Positions 16,642 through 23,742 of a stretch of DNA of 32,439 bases are shown piece after piece. A program made the translations under genes and the position numbers. The first letter of the stretch is position 1. Each line of letters opens with the position of its first letter. A model generated the notes under the pieces. That model saw only the letters and a list, made by a program, of their open reading frames with translations, did no database searches and had not been told where the DNA came from. The DNA is from Meridianimarinicoccus aquatilis (GTDB lineage: Bacteria > Pseudomonadota > Alphaproteobacteria > Rhodobacterales > Rhodobacteraceae), in the NCBI RefSeq assembly GCF_004358675.1, contig NZ_SMZO01000043.1, positions 1 to 32,439 of the forward strand, read 5' to 3'.

Positions 16642-18183
16642 ATGAAACGAAAATTTGCGTCCATAATCGCACTCATAGCGATATTCGCGGCAACATTTGC
16701 AACGGCAGAGCCGAGGATTGCTTTGGTGATCGGAAACAGCGCCTATGAGAATGTGGCACAGCTCGACAATCCGGTGACGGATGCAAATGACATGGCCGCG
16801 ACGCTTACAGCGGCCGGTTTCGACGTGACGCTGCTGCTCGACGCAAGCCAGCCCATGCTGAACTTCAGTATTGCAAAATTTGGCAAGGATTTGCGGGATG
16901 CTGGCCGCGATGCGACCGGGTTATTCTATTACGCGGGGCACGGCGTCCAATCGTTCGGGACAAATTATCTGGTCCCGGTCGATGCCGCCCTCAAGAACGC
17001 CGCTGACTTGGACCTCGTCGCAATTGCTGCTGAATCCGTCTTGCGCCAGATGAAATCGGCTCGGAATAAGACCAACATCGTGATCCTTGATGCGTGCAGG
17101 GATAATCCTTTTGAGACAATCCTTGATATGGATGACAATGGACTGGCGGAAATGAATGCCCCGACCGGCACGTTTCTGTCCTATTCCACAGCGCCGGGGG
17201 CGGTTGCGCTTGATGGTCTCGATGGCAATAGCCCCTTTACCAAAGCACTGCTCAAGAACATCCCCGAACCCGGCATGCCGATTGAACAATTGTTCAAAGC
17301 GGTCCGCATCGAAGTTCTGAAAGAAACGGGCGGCGCTCAGGTGCCGTGGGATGCCTCGTCGCTGACCGGCAATTTCAATTTTGTTGAGGCCGCGCCGGTG
17401 CCCGCTCCCGCGCCGATGACCAATGCGGGTATGACTTGGGAAGCCGTGCGGGACACCAAAGACCCGCTTCAGATTTTGCTCTTTTTGCGCGCCTACCCCG
17501 ACAGTCAATTTGCAGGCCCAGCCCGTGAAATGCTCAACGCGCTTATGGTGTCTGAGTTGTCGCCGCCCTCACCATCGGAACAAGCCGCGATAGTTCCTGA
17601 CAAGGAACCTGCGGCACCAACCTCGGTCACGCTCAGTGGATCGACGCAAATCGCGGCAGAGGTGACAGATACCGAGCGTGCGCTCATTGAAACGGCGCGT
17701 AAATCTGGCAAGGCGAGCGACTATCAAGCTTATGTCGATGCGTACCCATCCGGCGCTTACGCGGAACTGGCAGCGTTTGAGCTAGCACTGTTAAAGGAAA
17801 AGGAGGGCGGGACTACCATGGCGGCTCTTCCAAGCGGCGACCGAGCGTTGCAGGTCGTTGTACCTGAAGTTCCCGGCATGGTTCCACCCACGTCAGTGAT
17901 CACATACAACGGTCCCCTTGAGACCGGGGGGGCCGGGATTGTAGGGAACAGTCTTGAATCATTGATAACCGGTTCGCCAACATACCCACCGATTGAGGGA
18001 TTGCCAGAGAGCGTCTGGAAGGACGCGACATGTTCAACGTGCCATCAATGGACCCGCGAGGCCCTTTGTACGCAAGCGCAGACTTACCTGGCCGCAGAGG
18101 CGCCCGCGCTTGCAAAGACCCATCCCCTTGGTGGCGGGTTTAAACACAACTTGAAGTACTGGGCGCAGGACGGATGTCAGTAA
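16642..18183 (+). CDS. Exported caspase-like (peptidase C14) protein 2 with C-terminal CXXCH segment
   Basis: The 513-residue protein has a signal peptide (MKRKFASIIALIAIFAATFA) and a caspase-fold domain (about 24-250). The dyad is H100 (YYAGHGVQ) and C152 (ILDACRDNP). Two stretches resemble short repeats (FLRAYPDSQFAGPA, YVDAYPSGAYAELA), similar to one in caspase-like protein 1. A Pro/Gly-rich linker leads to an unusual tail with CSTCH (464-468), C476 and C512 plus H494 and H502. CXXCH is the c-type heme attachment motif, but the cysteines could instead form disulfides or bind zinc. ATG 16630 would add four residues and overlap the preceding gene; 16642 gives the cleaner signal. It converges with the TonB-like gene, 12 bases apart. 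Confidence 0.88.
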   Translation: MKRKFASIIALIAIFAATFATAEPRIALVIGNSAYENVAQLDNPVTDANDMAATLTAAGFDVTLLLDASQPMLNFSIAKFGKDLRDAGRDATGLFYYAGHGVQSFGTNYLVPVDAALKNAADLDLVAIAAESVLRQMKSARNKTNIVILDACRDNPFETILDMDDNGLAEMNAPTGTFLSYSTAPGAVALDGLDGNSPFTKALLKNIPEPGMPIEQLFKAVRIEVLKETGGAQVPWDASSLTGNFNFVEAAPVPAPAPMTNAGMTWEAVRDTKDPLQILLFLRAYPDSQFAGPAREMLNALMVSELSPPSPSEQAAIVPDKEPAAPTSVTLSGSTQIAAEVTDTERALIETARKSGKASDYQAYVDAYPSGAYAELAAFELALLKEKEGGTTMAALPSGDRALQVVVPEVPGMVPPTSVITYNGPLETGGAGIVGNSLESLITGSPTYPPIEGLPESVWKDATCSTCHQWTREALCTQAQTYLAAEAPALAKTHPLGGGFKHNLKYWAQDGCQ

Positions 18184-18195
18184 GAGGCTTTCTTA

Positions 18196-20031
18196 TCAGC
18201 GACTGCTTGTCTCGACAAAGAAATAGACCCACTCGCCCTTAAAATCTGGCGTGTTTGCACGCGTCCAAGAAACTCGATCGCGCAAGAACTCAAGATATGG
18301 CGCTGCCAACTCTTGTAAGGGGCGCACCCCTTCGTAAAGCGGCGTTGATGCCGCGAACGCGACCATGATCTCTTGGCCGAACGGGGGACTTACACGAATG
18401 TCCAGCGCCGCCTGTCCTTGGGCGTCGCGCCCGATAACCAAGGATTGTTTCGCTTCTATTTCAGCAAGCGAGACAATTTCATTCGGCTGAAGATGCACAA
18501 CCATGCCATTCGCGTCAAAATAGTCGATATAGAAGTATGCCGGATAGTCCGGCCCAACCAGGTCAAACGCCAATCGATCATTTTCCTTGAACCTGTAGAC
18601 ACGCGCATGTGTGTCGGGTCCAACAACGCGCGGATTTTTGTCTTGTTCAGTCGACTGTGGCAAGCCGACATTGGCAATCCCGGCAAGTGCGCCACACGTC
18701 GGGCGCGGCAGGATCAGCGTATTGTCAGAGACGGGAATGGAGCTTCCAATCTGATTTTGCAGTGCGGCAAGGATCGGAGCCCGCAAGCCGTCTTCCGGAA
18801 TATGGCCGCGCAGTTCCAAATGACCTGTCGGCGGAACGAACGTGGTTTGCAGCCGCGCACAGGGAACAGACGAGAGAAGCTGCGCAATCCCGTCCCGAGC
18901 CGTACCAGAATTCACCCCGCTTTGCGCCAGATCGCCCGGCTGCATGAACGACTGGATTGCGGCCAAAGATGTTGGGTCTACTTGGCCGTTTCCGTCACCG
19001 CTCCACACAAGCGCGGCAGTCATATGCGCCGCCTCGGGCACAGCCGTTTGCGCAGGGCGTGTTTCATCTTGCAACGATGCTCCAACCACTTCCTGCGCCG
19101 ACGGTCCCGAACTGGCTGTAACTGTGGCAGGCAGGGACATTCCGACCAATTGTGGAGTGTTTTCCTGCACTGAGGTCACAACGGCGGTTTGCACGTCCTG
19201 ATCTGGCTTGATGCTGGCAAAGGCTGGCTGCACTTCTTGCAATTGGGTGTTTGCAGGCGGCAATGTTGTCACAACCGCACCAGTCTCTTCACCAAGGTCC
19301 CCGACAACGATCATCGCTGTTGGCAACTGGGCAACCCCGGCGGGTTTTGCTGCGCCCAAAAGGGAAATGTCTGCGAGCACGGTCGGCGCTTGCCGTGCAG
19401 CGGCCGTCGCCGTTGCGGGAGCCTTTTGGGGCGATGCCACGATGCCGGGGGCGGCCAAAGCGGGCGCGGATCTGGACCCGCTTGGGGTGCTGGCGTCAAT
19501 CGTGGTTGTATCGGGCGGGGTCGATACTGCGGTACTCGATTGCAGCAGCAGGCCCTTGACTTGATCAGAGCCAAGTGAAGCGGTTGGGGTTGACGTAAGG
19601 GGGCTTGGCGTTGGGGCCAAAACGGCTGTGGCTGTCGTGGGTTCAACAGTTGCAGCAACCAGTCCTTCATCAGGCCGCACCGCATCGCTGACGTCAGCCG
19701 ACTGCGCAGTTATGTCTACAGCCATAATTGTAACACCGGATTGATCCGTCGCGACCGCAGGCGATGAAGGTGAGGCAGCAGGTTCTGCCCGTGACACTGG
19801 TACGACCGCACCGCCAATCGCTGCGCCAATTTGCTTTTGCTCGGCTGTGCGTTCGCCTTCGGGTGCAGTTGCGACGGCGTCGGTCTGATCCACCGCATAG
19901 GCGGAAATATCGAGCCGGGATTGAGCCGCTGGCTGTTGTGGGACAGGATCCGGTGCCACAGCTACCGCAATGATGATCAGCAGCCCTATATGCGCCAGAG
20001 CGGAAACGGTAATGGCGAGAAGCCAGCGCAT
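18196..20031 (-). CDS. TonB-like energised anchor with DUF4384-like C-terminal domain
   Basis: The 611-residue protein is anchored by one N-terminal helix (about 4-25). In it S10 and H14 form the SxxxH motif that in TonB contacts ExbB/ExbD. A Pro/Ala/Thr/Ser-rich spacer of ~320 residues could span the periplasm. The C-terminus has a C391-C446 bounded segment resembling one in the PpkA-like kinase. A DUF4384-like domain follows (about 475-590), with YFDANGMVVHLQPN. A TonB C-terminal domain is not visible, so it is unlikely to open ordinary TonB-dependent receptors. It is the last gene of an exbB-exbD-exbD operon, its start sharing one base with the exbD stop. I infer that proton motive force drives movement of the DUF4384-like module; its target is unknown. 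Confidence 0.8.
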   Translation of the reverse strand: MRWLLAITVSALAHIGLLIIIAVAVAPDPVPQQPAAQSRLDISAYAVDQTDAVATAPEGERTAEQKQIGAAIGGAVVPVSRAEPAASPSSPAVATDQSGVTIMAVDITAQSADVSDAVRPDEGLVAATVEPTTATAVLAPTPSPLTSTPTASLGSDQVKGLLLQSSTAVSTPPDTTTIDASTPSGSRSAPALAAPGIVASPQKAPATATAAARQAPTVLADISLLGAAKPAGVAQLPTAMIVVGDLGEETGAVVTTLPPANTQLQEVQPAFASIKPDQDVQTAVVTSVQENTPQLVGMSLPATVTASSGPSAQEVVGASLQDETRPAQTAVPEAAHMTAALVWSGDGNGQVDPTSLAAIQSFMQPGDLAQSGVNSGTARDGIAQLLSSVPCARLQTTFVPPTGHLELRGHIPEDGLRAPILAALQNQIGSSIPVSDNTLILPRPTCGALAGIANVGLPQSTEQDKNPRVVGPDTHARVYRFKENDRLAFDLVGPDYPAYFYIDYFDANGMVVHLQPNEIVSLAEIEAKQSLVIGRDAQGQAALDIRVSPPFGQEIMVAFAASTPLYEGVRPLQELAAPYLEFLRDRVSWTRANTPDFKGEWVYFFVETSSR

Positions 20032-20435
20032 CAGGGTGCTCCGGGGGTGACGACAAGAACCACATCCTGCGCCCCCATGCCCTCGATCTCTGCGGCGAGT
20101 GGAAGAACAGTATTCAGCGCCGCGCCTGCGTGCGCATTGATACGAATTCGCAAGCCGGGATCTGCAGCTAACCGTTCTCCAAGCATTTCGATGACACCGT
20201 CGCGCGTGCGCTCAGTCCCGTCGAGGGCCAGTTGACCGTCTGCTGACACTGCAAGTGTTGCGCCGCCGCCGGGCATATCGGTGCCTTCAAATGCAATTGG
20301 CGGGGTGACGTCGAACGGAGCTGTCGCATCCATCCGGCCAACCAAAAGGAAAAAGACCAGAAGAAAGAACACCACGTCGATCAGCGCCACGATGGTTTCT
20401 GGCGCAGCGCGCTTGGGCGGGCGGGCCAACTTCAT
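20031..20435 (-). CDS. exbD: ExbD/TolR-family proton-channel subunit (second copy)
   Basis: The 134-residue protein has a single N-terminal membrane helix carrying the essential aspartate D20 (ALIDVVFFLLVFFLL), which is the proton-carrying residue of ExbD/TolR. A small periplasmic domain of ~90 residues follows. It overlaps the upstream exbD by ATGA and the downstream TonB-like gene by one base, so the three are translationally coupled. ExbD works as a dimer inside an ExbB pentamer; two different ExbD genes suggest a heterodimer. Confidence 0.9.
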   Translation of the reverse strand: MKLARPPKRAAPETIVALIDVVFFLLVFFLLVGRMDATAPFDVTPPIAFEGTDMPGGGATLAVSADGQLALDGTERTRDGVIEMLGERLAADPGLRIRINAHAGAALNTVLPLAAEIEGMGAQDVVLVVTPGAP

Positions 20436-20851
20436 GGGCGCGCCTCTAACCTGATGATCCGCATTCTTGTTACGCCCGATTGCGTGATGCTGTCCATCAC
20501 GGACACAAGCGCCTGAACATCAGCCTGGCCAGAGGGTAGCACCAGAACTTCGACCGCGGGATTGTGCCTTACAATGTCTGACAATTGCTCTGACAGGCCC
20601 GCAACAGACACCGCACGCCCGCCAAGATAGCTGCGCCCATCTGCGCCGATCCGCAGCATAATGGGGCGTGTAGCTTCGGCATCGGTTGCTGTCTGTGGCG
20701 ACGTATCTTCGCCAGTCTCAGCGACAGGGATCATGTCCAGATCAAGGTAAGTCGATGTCACCATAAAAAAGACAAGCATGATCATCAGCACGTCGACCAT
20801 AGCCACGAGCGAGACCACCACGCCGTGACGTTTCGTGCGGGTGATCTGCAT
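20432..20851 (-). CDS. exbD: ExbD/TolR-family proton-channel subunit (first copy)
   Basis: The 139-residue protein has the ExbD/TolR layout: a cytoplasmic Lys/Arg-rich start, one helix with D20 (AMVDVLMIMLVFFMV) and a periplasmic domain that includes the GADGRSYLGGRAV strand-turn typical of the family. It differs clearly from the second copy, so the pair is not a recent duplication. It lies 39 bases after the exbB stop, with the start overlapping nothing upstream. It is likely to form the stator-associated rotor or plug with ExbB and its partner ExbD. Confidence 0.9.
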   Translation of the reverse strand: MQITRTKRHGVVVSLVAMVDVLMIMLVFFMVTSTYLDLDMIPVAETGEDTSPQTATDAEATRPIMLRIGADGRSYLGGRAVSVAGLSEQLSDIVRHNPAVEVLVLPSGQADVQALVSVMDSITQSGVTRMRIIRLEARP

Positions 20852-20890
20852 CGCTTCAAGCTCCTTTCTCAGCAGCCGACAGAAGAGGTG

Positions 20891-21511
20891 TCAGGACAAC
20901 CGATCTTCGATCGCGTAAAGCCGCCCGATGGAGGCTTCGATCCGGTTTGCAACGGTTTCCACGCGTGCCGCCAACAGTGTTGCAGCAATCGCTGCGGGGA
21001 TCGCGACGACCAGTCCGACAGCAGTGGTCAGCAACGCCTGCCATATCCCAGACGCCAAAAGCGACGCATTTGCTGCGCCTTCGGCAAGGGCGAGTTCCTG
21101 AAACGATTGGATCATGCCCAAGACAGTTCCTAGAAGCCCCATCAGCGGGCTGACCATCGCCGTCAGTTCAAGAAATCGGATGTTCTTGTTCAAGATAGCG
21201 ATTTCGGCATTTCCGCGCCATTCAAGATCGGCATCAAGCAATGTGCGCGGAAGCCCGGAACGAAGGCCAGTCATCGCTTGGTGCAACAGTCGATCAACTG
21301 CCGACTTGCCTGGCTCCAACTCGGCCATAGCCGCAGTTTTGTCGCCTTGCGACCAATGCGCTAACGCCTTTTCCCGGATGGTATCGCCAGCCAGGACGCC
21401 GCTGAGTTGCAGAACCTTTGCTGCAATAACCGTCAGTGACACAAGCGACAAAACCGCAAGGATCATCACGATCGGTCCGCCGGCGACCATAACTTCCAAA
21501 AGTCCGGCCAT
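20891..21511 (-). CDS. exbB: ExbB/TolQ/MotA-family proton-channel protein
   Basis: The 206-residue protein has three membrane helices (about 10-33, 115-138, 155-182) and the MotA/TolQ/ExbB motif LGLLGTVLGM-like segment (LMGLLGTVLGMIQSF, 123-137). LLTTAVGLVVAIPA (160-173) carries the threonines that line the proton path in ExbB. It forms the pentameric channel that ExbD sits in. The gene begins 3 bases after the small secreted-protein gene upstream and precedes two exbD genes and a TonB-like gene. The whole set therefore encodes one proton-motive-force transducer. No gene for a TonB-dependent receptor is nearby. Confidence 0.92.
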   Translation of the reverse strand: MAGLLEVMVAGGPIVMILAVLSLVSLTVIAAKVLQLSGVLAGDTIREKALAHWSQGDKTAAMAELEPGKSAVDRLLHQAMTGLRSGLPRTLLDADLEWRGNAEIAILNKNIRFLELTAMVSPLMGLLGTVLGMIQSFQELALAEGAANASLLASGIWQALLTTAVGLVVAIPAAIAATLLAARVETVANRIEASIGRLYAIEDRLS

Positions 21512-21514
21512 GGA

Positions 21515-21937
21515 TTATTTTACAAGCGCCGCCGGAGCCCGGCTGACGAGATCCATAAGGGCGAAGCAGTCAGTTTCGTCTTCGTTCTGCGGTTTGCAAC
21601 TTGTCACATCATGCAGCAGAATTTCTGAAATATCGCCGCATCCGGTTTCCGGAATTTCAAACAGTTTGAGTGTCGTGCGAGAGGCAGGCAGGGGGGCGGC
21701 GTCGATCGTCAAAAGGCGATCTATAACCCCGTCTTGATCCAAAATCGCAAGCGACACTTCAAAACCTTCCAAGGCCATGCCCGTCTGGTTGCGGAACAGG
21801 AAAAACGCGCGGCAGCCAGTCCCGTCGCTATCTTCGAACTTGTTCAATTCCACGGTCAACCGGCCGTCTTGCGCAAGGCCCGGTTGCCCTGCCATGGTCA
21901 GACCGGACAAAGCCGCAGCCAAGATTGCAATTCGCAC
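21515..21937 (-). CDS. Small secreted four-cysteine protein heading the exb operon
   Basis: The 140-residue protein starts at GTG 21937. GGAGG lies 7 bases before it, and the signal peptide (MRIAILAAALSGLTMAG...GLAQ) begins there. An open frame continues upstream to 22123 but lacks a plausible start. The mature part is predicted to be a beta-sandwich-like domain of ~115 residues with four cysteines (C42, C100, C114, C124), which could form two disulfides in the periplasm. It lies directly before exbB with a 3-base gap, so it is almost surely part of that system, perhaps as a periplasmic accessory or ligand-binding subunit. No family recognised. Confidence 0.72.
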   Translation of the reverse strand: MRIAILAAALSGLTMAGQPGLAQDGRLTVELNKFEDSDGTGCRAFFLFRNQTGMALEGFEVSLAILDQDGVIDRLLTIDAAPLPASRTTLKLFEIPETGCGDISEILLHDVTSCKPQNEDETDCFALMDLVSRAPAALVK

Positions 21938-22079
21938 GTCGTTTCCTCCACCCATTGCTCGCGTTACCCAAGCCAACGAGATAAGCGCGGGCCGGTCAAG
22001 AAATCTTTGCTTTAGCCGGGAGGGGGCAGGTGCCGGATTGGTGGCCCAATTCAAAGTCAGACTCACTCCGGCGCATAAA

Positions 22080-22112
22080 GCATGGCTGCATCGGGGGTCG
22101 ATGCAGCCATGC
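22080..22112 (-). terminator. Intrinsic terminator of the FAH-family gene
   Basis: Perfect 14-bp arms (22080-22093 and 22099-22112) flank a 5-base loop. On the minus strand the hairpin is followed by TTTATG. It starts 3 bases after the FAH-family stop codon. It separates that gene from the four-cysteine/exb operon, which must then use a promoter in 21938-22079. Confidence 0.8.
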
Positions 22113-22115
22113 GGA

Positions 22116-22799
22116 TTAGACAACCTTAACGGTCAGATCGTTTAAACCTTCGATGGTCACGACCATTGTGTCGCCGGCAACAACCGGCCCGACTCCAGAT
22201 GGCGTGCCAGACATTATCACGTCCCCAGCGGCGAGTTCGAAAAAGTCAGACAGGTACGAGATCATCTCTGGCACCTTCCAGATCATCTGGTTCAAATCGC
22301 CCGTCTGGCGAACCTCGCCATTGACGGTAAGTTCAATCTTGCCGCTGTCTAGATGTCCAACATCCGCGACCGCCTGCAAAGGGCCCACCGGGCCAGAGCG
22401 TTCGAACGCTTTGCCTATTTCCCAAGGCCGCCCCATCTTTTTCGCGACACCCTGCAAGTCGCGCTGCGTCATATCCAGCGACGGCGCATAGCCCCATACG
22501 TGATCCAGCGCGTCTTCCAATTTGATGTTTGTTCCACCGGATTTCAGTGCCACGAGCATTTCTACTTCGTGATGCACGTCGCTGCTTTGTGTCGGATATG
22601 GAAAGCTACCAGAGGCATCAAGGTTATCAGGGTTCTTCTGAAAGAAGAAAGGTGGTTCGCGGTCTGGATCATGCCCCATCTCTACCGCATGGGCCGCGTA
22701 ATTGCGACCAATACAATAGACCCTGCGCACAGGAAATACCCCGCCGCCAGCGACAGGAATCGTTGCAGCAGTCGGTGCTGGTATAACAAATTCAGACAT
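22116..22799 (-). CDS. Fumarylacetoacetate hydrolase (FAH) family, fumarylpyruvate-hydrolase-like
   Basis: The 227-residue single-domain protein has RVYCIGRNYAAHAVEMG near the N-terminus, FFFQKNPDNL, the metal-binding HHEVEMLVAL and the closing DVIMSGTPSGVGPV. Together they define the FAH C-terminal-type hydrolase fold that cleaves C-C bonds of acylpyruvates using Mg/Mn. The spelling of these motifs is closest to fumarylpyruvate hydrolases of gentisate breakdown, but related oxaloacetate decarboxylases cannot be excluded. Start ATG has GGGAGC about 6 bases upstream. It is divergent from the GntR regulator, so it may belong to the same regulon as the ABC transporter and CoA ligase. A strong terminator follows. 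Confidence 0.88.
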   Translation of the reverse strand: MSEFVIPAPTAATIPVAGGGVFPVRRVYCIGRNYAAHAVEMGHDPDREPPFFFQKNPDNLDASGSFPYPTQSSDVHHEVEMLVALKSGGTNIKLEDALDHVWGYAPSLDMTQRDLQGVAKKMGRPWEIGKAFERSGPVGPLQAVADVGHLDSGKIELTVNGEVRQTGDLNQMIWKVPEMISYLSDFFELAAGDVIMSGTPSGVGPVVAGDTMVVTIEGLNDLTVKVV

Positions 22800-22942
22800 T
22801 TAGGGGCTCCCGGTTCAAGCAATTAGACCCCTTGGATAGCGGCTTAGGCAGGGTGGATCAATCCCAACCAATCTAAATAATCATTGATACTTTTGATTTG
22901 ATCGGCAATGGTGAGTCTTGTTTAGCAGGCGGCTTGCCGAAA

Positions 22943-22954
22943 TTGGTCAACCAA
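22943..22954. promoter_or_regulatory. GntR/FadR-type operator candidate
   Basis: TTGGT-CA-ACCAA is a perfect inverted repeat resembling the TGGTNNNACCA-like sites of FadR-subfamily regulators. It ends 11 bases before the preferred GTG start of the GntR gene and overlaps its leader, which suggests autoregulation and perhaps control of the divergent FAH-family gene. If translation began at the TTG at 22918, the site would lie inside the coding region. Confidence 0.5.
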
Positions 22955-22965
22955 ATGAGGGTTTC

Positions 22966-23658
22966 GTGATCCAGCACAACAAGGCAATCAAAGCGGACCC
23001 AACAGTCGACCGGCTGAGGAACTTCATTTCTGAAGGGGGATATTCGTCAGGAGATCGACTGCCTGCAGAGCGGGAGTTGACCGAACGTCTGGCTTTGTCG
23101 CGTACTGAACTGCGCAAAGCTTTGGACGCGTTGGAGCGCGAAGGGGCGGTCTGGCGCCATGTTGGCAAAGGGACCTTTGTCGCTGATCGTGACTCCGAGT
23201 CGGATGTATCAAGCTCGATACTAGACATCAGCAGGAAACTGACACCCTTTCGAATGGTCCGCGCACGTCTGGTTATCGAGCCGGCGATTGCACGCGAGGC
23301 CGCGATCAATGCATCGGCGGAAAGCCTGCGCCTGATAGAGCGCGCAATGGTTCGGACCCGGAACGCGACAACTTGGGCCGAATATGAACAGCACGACGAT
23401 CTGCTTCATCACCAAATCGCGACGGCAAGCGACAACCTGCTGCTGGTTTCACTGTTCGAGCAGCTCAATCTTGTGCGCCGGGCAGTTTCGTGGGGCAGTG
23501 TCGTTAGGGATAGCGTGCGGCCGTCATCCGATCACACCAGTTTCGCAGAACATGAGGCGATCTTTGCGGCGCTCACCGCGCGCGACAAGGACGCTGCATA
23601 TGAGGCGATGCGCAGTCACCTGCATTCCGTATCGGGGAGGCTTTTCGGAGAGTCGTAA
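22966..23658 (+). CDS. GntR-family transcriptional regulator, FadR/FCD subfamily
   Basis: The 230-residue protein has an N-terminal winged helix-turn-helix (about 8-72: SGDRLPAERELTERLALSR, then LEREGAVWRHVGKGTFV). A C-terminal all-helical FCD ligand domain (about 85-225) follows, with the histidines in LLHHQIATASDN and in AMRSHLHSVSGRL that bind metal or carboxylate ligands. FCD regulators usually sense organic acids and repress catabolic operons until the acid is present. GTG 22966 with GAGGG 4 bases upstream is preferred to TTG 22918. The downstream ABC importer starts 84 bases later on the same strand, and the FAH-family gene is divergent, so both are likely targets. Confidence 0.88.
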   Translation: MIQHNKAIKADPTVDRLRNFISEGGYSSGDRLPAERELTERLALSRTELRKALDALEREGAVWRHVGKGTFVADRDSESDVSSSILDISRKLTPFRMVRARLVIEPAIAREAAINASAESLRLIERAMVRTRNATTWAEYEQHDDLLHHQIATASDNLLLVSLFEQLNLVRRAVSWGSVVRDSVRPSSDHTSFAEHEAIFAALTARDKDAAYEAMRSHLHSVSGRLFGES

Positions 23659-23742
23659 GTCCAAAAAAATGATCGGGGACAAGCACATATAAGTGTCGCC
23701 TCGGCAAAAATAACAAAATCAGAGTTCACTGGGAGGAGAACC

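Noticed and set aside
10835-18183. Caspase-gasdermin or CHAT-type abortive-infection defence
   Set aside because: Both caspase-like proteins carry signal peptides and no gasdermin-like, NLR or TPR-nuclease partner is present.
18196-21937. Zorya-type (ZorAB) phage-defence system
   Set aside because: The channel genes are ExbB/ExbD-sized, not the long-tailed ZorA, and there is no ZorC/D/E helicase or nuclease gene; the partner is a TonB-like protein.
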